From NCBI GenBank assembly GCA_937858715.1, contig CALLZY010000005.1, forward strand, positions 1 to 64,000: DNA of 64,000 nt, given 5' to 3'. Below are positions 34,975 to 42,004 of this stretch, piece after piece. Both the position numbers and the translations under genes were made by a program. A model generated the notes under the pieces. The model saw only the letters and a program-made list of their open reading frames with translations, had not been told where the DNA came from and did not search any database. Source of the stretch: an uncultured Chitinophagaceae bacterium. Its GTDB lineage: Bacteria > Bacteroidota > Bacteroidia > Chitinophagales > Chitinophagaceae. Each line of letters opens with the position of its first letter. The first letter of the stretch is position 1.

Positions 34975-35991
34975 ATGTTTACAGCATCTGAAAACAGGTA
35001 CAGCTCCATGAAGTATAACCGCACCGGCAAAAGCGGTTTATTGTTGCCCGCCATCTCTTTAGGCTTATGGCAAAATTTTGGCAATGCCGATGAACTTTCT
35101 AAAATGAAAGAAATCATCCTCGGGGCTTTCGATAAAGGCATCACTCATTTTGATCTGGCCAATAACTATGGACCGCCGTCGGGTGAAGCAGAGAAGAACT
35201 TTGGTGTAATAATAAAAGAAGAACTGGCTGCATACAGGGATGAACTGGTTATCTCTACAAAAGCCGGTTATTATATGTGGCCAGGGCCTTATGGCGATTT
35301 TGGCTCCAGGAAATATCTTATTGCCAGTCTCGACCAGAGTTTGAAACGGATGGGGTTGGAATATGTTGACATTTTTTATTCGCATCGTCCTGATCCGAAC
35401 ACACCGGTGGAAGAAACCATGATGGCCCTTGATCATATCGTAAGAAGCGGAAAAGCATTGTATGCAGGTATTTCTAATTACAATGCTGCGCAAACAAGAA
35501 AGGCAGCAGAAATACTCAGGCAATTGAACACACCGTGTCTTATTCACCAGCCAAGATATTCTATGCTCGACCGCTGGGTGGAAAATAAAACAACGGAAGA
35601 TGGGAAGTCGCTGCTGGATGTGGTGGACGAACAGGGAATGGGCAGTATCGTATTTTCTCCGCTGGCACAGGGACGGCTGACGGATAAGTATCTCAACGGT
35701 GTTCCTGCTGATTCAAGGGCAGGCAGAAACCTGCCTAACGGCGCTATCCTGCCAAAAGATTTGTCGGATGAAATGATAAATAAAATCAGGCAACTGAATA
35801 CTGTGGCACAGCAGCGTAATCAATCGCTGGCACAAATGGCAATTGCCTGGCTGATGAAAGATGAGAGGGTAACTTCTGTACTGGTGGGTGCCAGTTCGCT
35901 GCAACAGCTGCACAACAGTATTGATTCACTTTCCAACCTGTCTTTCACTGCTGATGAACTGATACAGATTGAAAATATTTTGAGCAACTAA
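34975..35991 (+). CDS. Aldo/keto reductase (YghZ-like, AKR14 type)
   Basis: A 338-residue cytoplasmic NADPH-dependent oxidoreductase without signal peptide. The catalytic tetrad is visible: D60 and Y65 in HFDLANNYGPP, K96 in ISTKAGYY and H137 in FYSHRPD. The cofactor end shows SPLAQGRLTDKYL and SVLVGASS. The nearest named relatives are L-glyceraldehyde-3-phosphate reductases, which also reduce other aldehydes. It starts one base after the GH27 stop, so it is co-transcribed with the hydrolases, but no step of the mannan route clearly needs it. It could handle a by-product sugar aldehyde. Confidence 0.86.
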   Translation: MFTASENRYSSMKYNRTGKSGLLLPAISLGLWQNFGNADELSKMKEIILGAFDKGITHFDLANNYGPPSGEAEKNFGVIIKEELAAYRDELVISTKAGYYMWPGPYGDFGSRKYLIASLDQSLKRMGLEYVDIFYSHRPDPNTPVEETMMALDHIVRSGKALYAGISNYNAAQTRKAAEILRQLNTPCLIHQPRYSMLDRWVENKTTEDGKSLLDVVDEQGMGSIVFSPLAQGRLTDKYLNGVPADSRAGRNLPNGAILPKDLSDEMINKIRQLNTVAQQRNQSLAQMAIAWLMKDERVTSVLVGASSLQQLHNSIDSLSNLSFTADELIQIENILSN

Positions 35992-36114
35992 TGTCTATGT
36001 GACGGACTATGTTTCTATTGTGCCTATTGTGGTTCATTTTTAAAACGCAAGAATCAGGTACAAAAAACGTACAGAGGCTTAAAATATTCAATACGATAGA
36101 AAATAGTTTTATTT

Positions 36115-38100
36115 ATGATAAGGATTATTCCCGTTGTTGCTTTTTTCTTTTTAGCACACTCCGGCCTTGCACAAAAGTCAAAAACATTTCAGCTTCCCTC
36201 ACCTGACAAAAAAATACAGGTCACTGTTTCTGTAGCAGAGAAGATCACATGGTCAGTACAGCATGAAGGACAAACCATGCTGGCCCCTTCACCCATAGCG
36301 ATGCAGCTTGCCGGTGGCGAAACCCTAGGCGCTAACCCGAAAATAATTGCTGCAAAGCAGCAAGTCATTAATGAAACAATCACTGCCGTAGCTTATAAGA
36401 AAGATGTGGTGGAGAACAACTGCAACCAGCTCACCATAAGTTGCAAGGGAGATTACGGAGTTGTGTTCCGGGCCTATAATGATGGGGTGGCCTGCCGCTT
36501 TTTTACACAGCGTAAAGAAGATATTATTGTTAACAGTGAATTAGCCGCCTTCAGCTTTGATAAAGACTATACCGTTTTTATTCCGCACACCAGCGACCTG
36601 CGGGAGGGAGAAAAGTACTCCTGTTCCTTTGAAGAGTTTTATACAGAAACTCCTGTGTCAAAATTTGGCACTGATACATTGGGCTACCTGCCTTTACTCA
36701 TTCAGTACGATAATCATAAAAAAGCAGTACTGCTCGAAGCGGATGTGCAGGACTATCCCGCAATGTTTGTACACCGCAGCAAAGAAAACGAACTGGCCCT
36801 TACTGCTGCATTTGCTCCTTACCCGGTTGAAGAAGCTTTGGGGAAACGCAGTAAGATAAATTATATCCCCACCAAACGGGCTGATTATATTGCCAGAACA
36901 AAAGGAACCAGAACTTTTCCCTGGCGGGTGCTGGCCATAAGTGTGCAGGACAAAAACCTGCTGAACAATGATATGGTACAGCGTTTATCAGAACCGGATA
37001 AAATCGAAAACACAGCATGGATTAAACCCGGAAAAGTGGCCTGGGACTGGTGGAACGACTGGAATATTTCTCATGTGGATTTTAAAGCCGGCATCAACAC
37101 ACCAACTTATAAGCATTACATTGATTTTGCTGCTGCCAATAAGATAGAATATGTGGTGCTGGATGAAGGCTGGAGCGATGATTGGGATTTGAATAAACTG
37201 AGCCCGGCTATCGATCTTGCAGCCCTGCTGGAATATGCCAAACAAAAAAATGTGGGACTCATCCTCTGGAGCACATGGTATGCTTTATCAAGAGATGTTG
37301 AAGGACTGTCTGCCAAATATGCTGCGATGGGTGTGAAAGGATTCAAAGTGGATTTTCTCGACCGCAACGACCAGAAGATAATTGCTTCCTGTTATGAAAT
37401 GGCAGCCATTGCAGCAAAGCACCATTTGCTGCTCGATTTTCACGGCATGTTTGCCCCGCAGGGTTTACAGCGCACCTGGCCAAACGTTATAAACTTCGAA
37501 GGTGTCAGGGGAATGGAGTACATGAAATGGAGTGCCGACGATCGGGTCTCCCGCCATGCCGTAAGCCTTCCTTTTATTCGCATGATGGCCGGGCCGATGG
37601 ATTATACTCCCGGTGCTTTTCGTAATGCAACAAGAAAAAATGCGAAGCCAAGCAATTCTTTTCCGCAAAGCCTGGGCACCCGCTGCAACCAGTTGGCCAT
37701 GTACATTGTATATGAAGCGCCGCTGCAGATGCTCGCCGATAATCCCACCATTTATACAAAAGAACAGGAGTGTACAGACTTTATAGCTAAAGTGCCCACC
37801 ACATTTAATGAAACGATTGCTCTTGACGGGCAACTGGGTGAGTATGCCGTTATTGCCCGCAGAAAAGATAATAACTGGTTTGTAGGTGGCATGACCAACT
37901 GGAACGAACGGGATATTACCATCGGCTTTGCTTTCCTGAAAGAGGGCAACTATAGCGTTGAACTCTTCAGGGATGGCCTGAATGCAGGAAAAGATGCTAC
38001 CGACTATAAGAAAGAAACAATGACGGTAAACCCTGCGGATAAACTAACCGTTCATCTTGCACCGGGTGGTGGCTTTGCAATGCACATAACAAAATTGTAA
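36115..38100 (+). CDS. GH97 alpha-galactosidase-like (retaining subgroup)
   Basis: A 661-residue exported calcium-dependent enzyme (signal peptide MIRIIPVVAFFFLAHSGLAQ). The N-terminal beta-sandwich (FQLPSPDKKIQVTVSV) precedes a barrel with KPGKVAWDWWNDWNI, EYVVLDEGWSDDWDL, D413 in GFKVDFLDRNDQ, LLDFHGMFAPQGLQRTWPN and E462 in NFEGVRGMEY. An Asp at the KVDF position is the mark of the retaining alpha-galactosidase subgroup; the inverting SusB-like alpha-glucosidases use a Glu elsewhere. It would assist the GH27 enzyme in removing alpha-galactose. It follows a 123-base spacer without a clear promoter. Confidence 0.9.
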   Translation: MIRIIPVVAFFFLAHSGLAQKSKTFQLPSPDKKIQVTVSVAEKITWSVQHEGQTMLAPSPIAMQLAGGETLGANPKIIAAKQQVINETITAVAYKKDVVENNCNQLTISCKGDYGVVFRAYNDGVACRFFTQRKEDIIVNSELAAFSFDKDYTVFIPHTSDLREGEKYSCSFEEFYTETPVSKFGTDTLGYLPLLIQYDNHKKAVLLEADVQDYPAMFVHRSKENELALTAAFAPYPVEEALGKRSKINYIPTKRADYIARTKGTRTFPWRVLAISVQDKNLLNNDMVQRLSEPDKIENTAWIKPGKVAWDWWNDWNISHVDFKAGINTPTYKHYIDFAAANKIEYVVLDEGWSDDWDLNKLSPAIDLAALLEYAKQKNVGLILWSTWYALSRDVEGLSAKYAAMGVKGFKVDFLDRNDQKIIASCYEMAAIAAKHHLLLDFHGMFAPQGLQRTWPNVINFEGVRGMEYMKWSADDRVSRHAVSLPFIRMMAGPMDYTPGAFRNATRKNAKPSNSFPQSLGTRCNQLAMYIVYEAPLQMLADNPTIYTKEQECTDFIAKVPTTFNETIALDGQLGEYAVIARRKDNNWFVGGMTNWNERDITIGFAFLKEGNYSVELFRDGLNAGKDATDYKKETMTVNPADKLTVHLAPGGGFAMHITKL

Positions 38101-38151
38101 AACATAAACGGTTGCAGGTCTTTCCCTGTTGCAAATAGTAATACCTGTAAA

Positions 38152-39117
38152 ATGAAGAAGTATATTTTTCTCAGCACAATCCTGATGGCCACCGTGTTAT
38201 TACAGGCACAGCCTGTTACAGAATATGGCCAGCTTAAAGTTAAAGGAACACAGTTAGTAAGCAGCATAGAACAGCCTGTTGTGCTGCACGGTATGAGTTT
38301 TGGCTGGCACAACCTCTGGCCACGGTTCTATAACAAAGGTGCAGTACACGAACTGGCAGCAAAATGGAACTGCACCGTTATCCGGGCATCCATGGGTATT
38401 GAATTAAACGACAGCGGTTATTTAAAAAGCCCCGAAACATCGGTGAGGCTGATGAAGAAGGTGATAGATGCCTGCATTAAAGAAGGGGTATATGTGATTA
38501 TTGACTGGCACGACCATAACATACACCAGCAGCAGGCCGTTACCTTTTTTACCATGATGGCAAAAGAGTACGGCCATCAGCCCCATGTCATTTACGAACT
38601 GTTTAATGAGCCGGATTATGAAACCTGGCCCGAAGTAAAAGCCTATGCAGTGGAAGTAATAAAAGCCATCCGTGCCCACGACCCCGACAATATCATCCTG
38701 GTAGGTTCTCCCCGCTGGGACCAGGACATACACCTGCCTGCCGCCGACCCCATCACCGGGTACAGCAACCTGATGTACACCATGCACTTTTATGCAGGCA
38801 CACATAAGCAGTGGCTGCGTGACAGGACAAGTGAAGCCATTAAAAAAGGCCTGCCGGTATTTGTATCGGAATGTGCAGGCATGGAAGCCAGCGGCGATGG
38901 CCCGGTTGACCATGCCGAATGGAAAGCCTTTGTGAACTGGATGGATGCAAACAAACTGAGCTGGGTGGCCTGGTCGGTATCCGATAAAAAAGAAACCTGC
39001 TCGGTGCTCGAACCGGCCGCCGCATCAAAAGGAAAATGGAAAGACAGCGTTATTAAAGAATGGGGAAGAATTGCAAAGGAGTTTCTGGCAAACTATGCGG
39101 GCAAAAAGCAGCGATAA
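38152..39117 (+). CDS. GH5 (subfamily 2-like) endo-beta-1,4-glucanase/mannanase
   Basis: A 321-residue secreted enzyme (signal peptide MKKYIFLSTILMATVLLQAQ). Features typical for GH5_2: VVLHGMSFGWHN, VIIDWHDHNIHQQ, acid/base E153 in ELFNEPDYETW, MHFYAGTHKQW, nucleophile E240 in VFVSECAGMEASGDGP and the C-terminal VAWSVSDKKETCSVLEP. Characterised members are mostly cellulases and glucomannan-active enzymes. It is the last gene of the PUL. Its final 159 coding bases plus 53 bases of flank are repeated at 40103-40314, so the gene end sits on a recombination boundary. Confidence 0.92.
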   Translation: MKKYIFLSTILMATVLLQAQPVTEYGQLKVKGTQLVSSIEQPVVLHGMSFGWHNLWPRFYNKGAVHELAAKWNCTVIRASMGIELNDSGYLKSPETSVRLMKKVIDACIKEGVYVIIDWHDHNIHQQQAVTFFTMMAKEYGHQPHVIYELFNEPDYETWPEVKAYAVEVIKAIRAHDPDNIILVGSPRWDQDIHLPAADPITGYSNLMYTMHFYAGTHKQWLRDRTSEAIKKGLPVFVSECAGMEASGDGPVDHAEWKAFVNWMDANKLSWVAWSVSDKKETCSVLEPAAASKGKWKDSVIKEWGRIAKEFLANYAGKKQR

Positions 39118-39170
39118 GGCAGAACATAATTTGGTTGATTTTTAGTCAGCCTGTTTCTGGATGAGGCAAT
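38959..39170 (+). repeat. Direct repeat R1 (3' end of the GH5_2-like gene), copy 1
   Basis: A segment of about 212 bases that includes the last 53 codons of the GH5_2-like gene and its downstream flank. It recurs in the same orientation at 40103-40314 at a constant offset of 1144 bases with only scattered substitutions (for example TCG/TCA and GTG/GTA silent changes). The two copies bracket a 932-base insert with two minus-strand genes. Confidence 0.9.
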
Positions 39171-39174
39171 CATG

Positions 39175-39363
39175 TTATGCCAAAACTTTTTTGTTTCGTC
39201 TGTTTGTTGAGCGGTTTTTTACTTTAGTTTTTTGAACTGGCATTTTTCGTCCTGTCGCTTTGTAGTAAGCAATTATTTCACTAATTCTTTTTCTATCAGC
39301 CGCTGTCAAAGGTTTTGGGTCAACAAAGAAGTCAACTCCGGCCGGTTCTTTTATGTAGCCCAT
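39175..39363 (-). CDS. Small basic hypothetical protein, 62 residues
   Basis: A short protein: an N-terminal part PAGVDFFVDPKPLTAADRK, a predicted helix ISEIIAYYKATGRK and a very basic tail (KTKVKNRSTNRRNKK). I do not recognise a family, although the phrase VDFFVDPKPLT resembles short conserved Bacteroidetes proteins. It lies 12 bases downstream of the 175-residue gene on the same strand, so the two form a bicistronic unit inside the insert between the R1 repeats. The basic tail could bind nucleic acid. Function unknown. Confidence 0.6.
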   Translation of the reverse strand: MGYIKEPAGVDFFVDPKPLTAADRKRISEIIAYYKATGRKMPVQKTKVKNRSTNRRNKKVLA

Positions 39364-39375
39364 TATATTAAAGGT

Positions 39376-39903
39376 TTAAGTTGGAAAATATTTTTTAATT
39401 AATTTAAGTGCATCTTTTGGGAAGATTACCATTTTCTGTCCACCAACATGTGTCGCACCTAAAGTCTTTTCATAATGTTCAATTAACCTCGTCTTGGAGG
39501 TGAAAGAAACGAAGCCTTGGTATCCCTTGTCCCATGATAATTTGCAAGTAAATGCAAATAGATTACCAGGAACTCCTTCATAAAGTTTATTTCTCCCTAA
39601 ATTGAAAGGTGCACTTTCAATCAGGTGTAAATAATAATGGTCATTATAATTACTTATGCTTAGCAATCCCTGAACTATTTCAGGGTTATTTCTTATTGTA
39701 AGTTTAAAAACCTGCCTGTCGGTCAACTTATATTCACTTGCCCAATTAAAAATCCATCCGTTCTTCTTAGTGGCAGCCTTCAAATCAGCTTTTGTTATTG
39801 GATGAACATCGGTGGGAAAACTGTCTCCTGAAATAGTATTGACAATGCTGTTTGTTAGCCTGTCAATCTCAATTCCTAAATGATATTTGCTTTGTTTTGC
39901 CAC
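39376..39903 (-). CDS. GNAT-like hypothetical protein, 175 residues
   Basis: No confident family, but the second half has the order of a GNAT acetyltransferase: a strand-rich segment (IVQGLLSISNYNDHYYLHLI), a possible acyl-CoA loop and helix (YEGVPGNLFAFTCKLSWDKG), a following strand (YQGFVSFTSK) and the terminal LIEHYEKTLGATHVGGQKM. The N-terminal half has no known motif. It is the first gene of a two-gene minus-strand unit, followed by the small basic protein. The pair is the cargo of the insert framed by the duplicated GH5 end. A toxin-antitoxin or modification role is possible but not shown. Confidence 0.55.
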   Translation of the reverse strand: MAKQSKYHLGIEIDRLTNSIVNTISGDSFPTDVHPITKADLKAATKKNGWIFNWASEYKLTDRQVFKLTIRNNPEIVQGLLSISNYNDHYYLHLIESAPFNLGRNKLYEGVPGNLFAFTCKLSWDKGYQGFVSFTSKTRLIEHYEKTLGATHVGGQKMVIFPKDALKLIKKYFPT

Positions 39904-40028
39904 CTGTTAAAGATACGAAATGTGTCTTAAAAATCCCGTTTGGTATGGTAAGAAACCGGGGATATTTAATGTTCTCTGAACTCATCAATCTTTTTTTTCT
40001 TCTCCCGTTTTCATTGATGAATTTCCAA

Positions 40029-40076
40029 AATGTTCTTTGCAATCTGTAAGAAAAAAAAAGAATAAGGCAGTTATGC
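40029..40076 (+). repeat. 48-base direct repeat R2, copy 1
   Basis: A 48-base sequence starting AATGTTCTTTGCAATCTG and ending AGTTATGC. It is identical at 45 of 48 positions to 43947-43994 in the same orientation. The copies bracket about 3.9 kb of accessory genes. Confidence 0.85.
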
Positions 40077-40102
40077 AAATACATATACTATGCACGGAAA
40101 CA

Positions 40103-40258
40103 AGCTGGGTGGCCTGGTCGGTATCCGATAAAAAAGAAACCTGCTCAGTACTCGAACCGGCCGCCACATCAAAAGGAAAATGGAAAGACGGTGTTATTAA
40201 AGAATGGGGAAGAATTGCAAAGGAGTTTCTGGCAAACTATGCGGGCAAAAAACTGTGA
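40103..40258 (+). pseudogene. Truncated duplicate of the GH5_2-like gene (C-terminal remnant)
   Basis: The frame encodes the last 50 or so residues of the GH5_2-like enzyme (SWVAWSVSDKKETCS, then KEWGRIAKEFLANYAGKK) with a few substitutions and a shifted stop (TGA, 40256-40258). It lacks the whole catalytic barrel, so it cannot be active. Upstream sequence is unrelated and holds the R2 repeat. It is the second copy of repeat R1. Confidence 0.88.
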
Positions 40259-40314
40259 TAAGGCAGAACATAATTTGGTTGGGTTGTAGTCAACCTATTT
40301 CAGGACGAGACAAA
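40103..40314 (+). repeat. Direct repeat R1, copy 2
   Basis: The partner of 38959-39170. The match covers the GH5 remnant and about 55 bases downstream (GATAAGGCAGAACATAATTT is identical in both) and fades near 40314, where the left inverted repeat of the next gene module lies. Confidence 0.9.
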
Positions 40315-40316
40315 TT
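40301..40316 (+). repeat. 16-base inverted repeat, left arm
   Basis: CAGGACGAGACAAATT is the exact reverse complement of 40967-40982. With looser matching the similarity reaches about 25 bases (AGTCAA further out on both sides). The pair frames the 191-residue gene module of 682 bases. Confidence 0.75.
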
Positions 40317-40377
40317 GGTTGATGTTTGCTGGTCATGCCCAACTTGCATAAGCCCAAGTTGTAGGCCGTTTTGTCTG

Positions 40378-40953
40378 TCAAAGCCACGAAAATTGAGCTT
40401 TGTCAGTAAAGTTTTTTCCGTCGTAGTCAAATTTATAAACTCTGTTTTCAAAGTCCACCGCAACAATGAATTCGTCTGTTAGTTTAAAGTCTTGCCTGCC
40501 GTCTATTGTTGTGAAAATGTCTGCTCCGCTTTGTTGCCAAACTATTTTTCCATTTTTGTCAAGTCTTGAAATTTCAAGTTCTCCGTGAATGATATAACTA
40601 TCTTGATATTTATAAATTTCAAAACAAGTCGCTTGGTCTGCCTTTGTCCGCCAAAGCAATTTCAAGTCAGGAATTGATAAGCAAAAGATACTGTCAGAGC
40701 AACAAATCAAAATTCTTGTATCCTCGTAAATAGTTGAAGTTTTATGAATTCCTGTCCCACCGCCAATTGAACCAATAATTGCACTTGTCAAGAGAGTGTT
40801 GTCCTTGAAAACTTTAATGCCAAACATTGTTGGAAAAACATACTCACTTTCGGCAAAATATTCAATGTCGTATTTATGTGTATTGTCAACCGAACCTTTC
40901 TTGAAAGTTTCGTCACGATAAATCTCAATTTGATATGATCCAACTGTTTGCAT
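40378..40953 (-). CDS. Hypothetical beta-propeller-like protein, 191 residues
   Basis: A cytoplasmic-looking protein without signal peptide, beginning MQTVGSYQIEIYRDETF. It is rich in beta strands with repeated aromatic turns (SIIFCLS-like strands ILICCSDSIFCLSIPDLKLL, CFEIYKYQDSYIIHGE, SRLDKNGKIVWQQSG, FENRVYKFDYDGK), a pattern seen in WD40/PQQ-like repeat proteins. The glycine-rich IGSIGGGTGIHKTSTIY is a noticeable motif. I have seen close relatives as lone genes in variable regions of Bacteroidetes but know no function. It is framed by a 16-base inverted repeat, which suggests movement as a single-gene module. Confidence 0.6.
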   Translation of the reverse strand: MQTVGSYQIEIYRDETFKKGSVDNTHKYDIEYFAESEYVFPTMFGIKVFKDNTLLTSAIIGSIGGGTGIHKTSTIYEDTRILICCSDSIFCLSIPDLKLLWRTKADQATCFEIYKYQDSYIIHGELEISRLDKNGKIVWQQSGADIFTTIDGRQDFKLTDEFIVAVDFENRVYKFDYDGKNFTDKAQFSWL

Positions 40954-40966
40954 ACGGGGTCTGTCA

Positions 40967-40982
40967 AATTTGTCTCGTCCTG
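40967..40982 (-). repeat. 16-base inverted repeat, right arm
   Basis: AATTTGTCTCGTCCTG, exact reverse complement of 40301-40316, placed 14 bases upstream of the start codon of the 191-residue gene. Confidence 0.75.
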
Positions 40983-41041
40983 ATTTTATTGACTCTTTTT
41001 TACGTTATCCACAGTGCATGTTATGGACAGTTAATTGTCAG

Positions 41042-41701
41042 TCAATATATGGACATATCAAGTTCGTCAAAGTCTTTAACATCAGATAGTTTAATAAGCT
41101 TGTCAATTTTTATTTTTTTTGAAGTTGTTTTAAATACTTCTTCTCCGCCGTCAGCACTCTCGTTGGTGTTTACTTTTACCTGTTTTATTTTAGTCGAAAA
41201 ATTAATACTTGTTTTACTGTTAACTACTGGTCCGTGGTTATCGCTTGCATCATAACCAATTAGTTCAAAGTCTGTTTTTTGAAATCTGAATGTATATTTC
41301 CAATACCCATACCTGCCATGTCCATAATGAACATACAAGTTTCCTTTTTTAATTTCAATTGATAGCTTTGGCGCAAAATAAACACCGCCGTCTTCTTGTT
41401 CAGAGGAAAAACAATCATAATTTTTCAAAGCCAATTCGTAATGCCCTTTTTTGTTGAACAACACAATTATACCTCTTCGGTTACGGTCTGACTGCCCACG
41501 ATATTCGTCTGTTGTTATTTTACCTGTGTCTGTGCCTTTAATTATGAGGACGCAGTCATCAATGCTGTCTTTATTCAAGTCTCCCGGTATTTTTTCAAAA
41601 ACAATGAATCCTTTTGGTATAAAGTCATTTGTTTTTTGTTTGACTTGTCCAAAAACTGTTATCGTTAATGTCATTAGAAAGAATGTCAGTAGCTTTTTCA
41701 T
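41042..41701 (-). CDS. Exported hypothetical protein, 219 residues
   Basis: The signal peptide MKKLLTFFLMTLTITVFGQ is clear. The mature part begins with IPKGFIVFEKIPGDLNKDSI and continues DDCVLIIKG, an acidic DxNxDxxDD loop like calcium-binding FG-GAP or VCBS repeats, then an all-beta body (GIIVLFNKKGHYELALKNYD, VHYGHGRYGYWKYTFRFQ, FELIGYDASDN). Such proteins that record a scalar value beside a D-N-D loop are common, uncharacterised periplasmic proteins in Bacteroidetes. It is one of five accessory genes in a row on the minus strand. Confidence 0.65.
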   Translation of the reverse strand: MKKLLTFFLMTLTITVFGQVKQKTNDFIPKGFIVFEKIPGDLNKDSIDDCVLIIKGTDTGKITTDEYRGQSDRNRRGIIVLFNKKGHYELALKNYDCFSSEQEDGGVYFAPKLSIEIKKGNLYVHYGHGRYGYWKYTFRFQKTDFELIGYDASDNHGPVVNSKTSINFSTKIKQVKVNTNESADGGEEVFKTTSKKIKIDKLIKLSDVKDFDELDMSIY

Positions 41702-41721
41702 TGTGTCGTCATATAATTGTA

Positions 41722-41932
41722 CCTAACATTCGAGTATTTGCAAAGGCGGGAATTCATTAATTGTCCAGCCCAGTACAAATGCCCATTTGAAAATATGTTG
41801 TTTAATTTAAGAACTAAAGTTGAACATTGACCATTGAGCCCTGCGCCGCAGTACGGTAGAATTATCCCGAAACCTTTCGGGACTGATTGCTCCAATTTCA
41901 AGCCCCACCTATTGGCAATACCTAGTTGTGCG
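41722..41932. repeat. Long imperfect palindromic spacer between accessory genes
   Basis: The ends (CCTAACATTCGAGTATTTGC at 41722 and, on the other strand, CGCACAACTAGGTATTGCC from 41932) match as an imperfect inverted repeat of about 29 bases, both running into GG(C/T)GGG. Inside is a perfect hairpin TCCCGAAA-CC-TTTCGGGA (41865-41882). The 303-base spacer holds no gene. The layout resembles dispersed palindromic spacers that separate single genes in variable Bacteroidetes regions. Confidence 0.5.
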
Positions 41933-42004
41933 TTCGCCTTTTTTTGAATATGAGTTATTTACTGAATAGGGGAAACATAAAATTTAATACAGTTCTATTG
42001 TATC

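Noticed and set aside
40037..40258. Plus-strand 73-codon frame as an intact small gene
   Set aside because: Its C-terminal two thirds are the GH5_2-like gene end and the start lies in the R2 repeat, so it is a chance fusion with a remnant.
41005..41013. Exact DnaA box TTATCCACA
   Set aside because: Single isolated copy in an accessory spacer with no cluster, no dnaA or dnaN gene and no AT-rich unwinding region; no sign of an origin.
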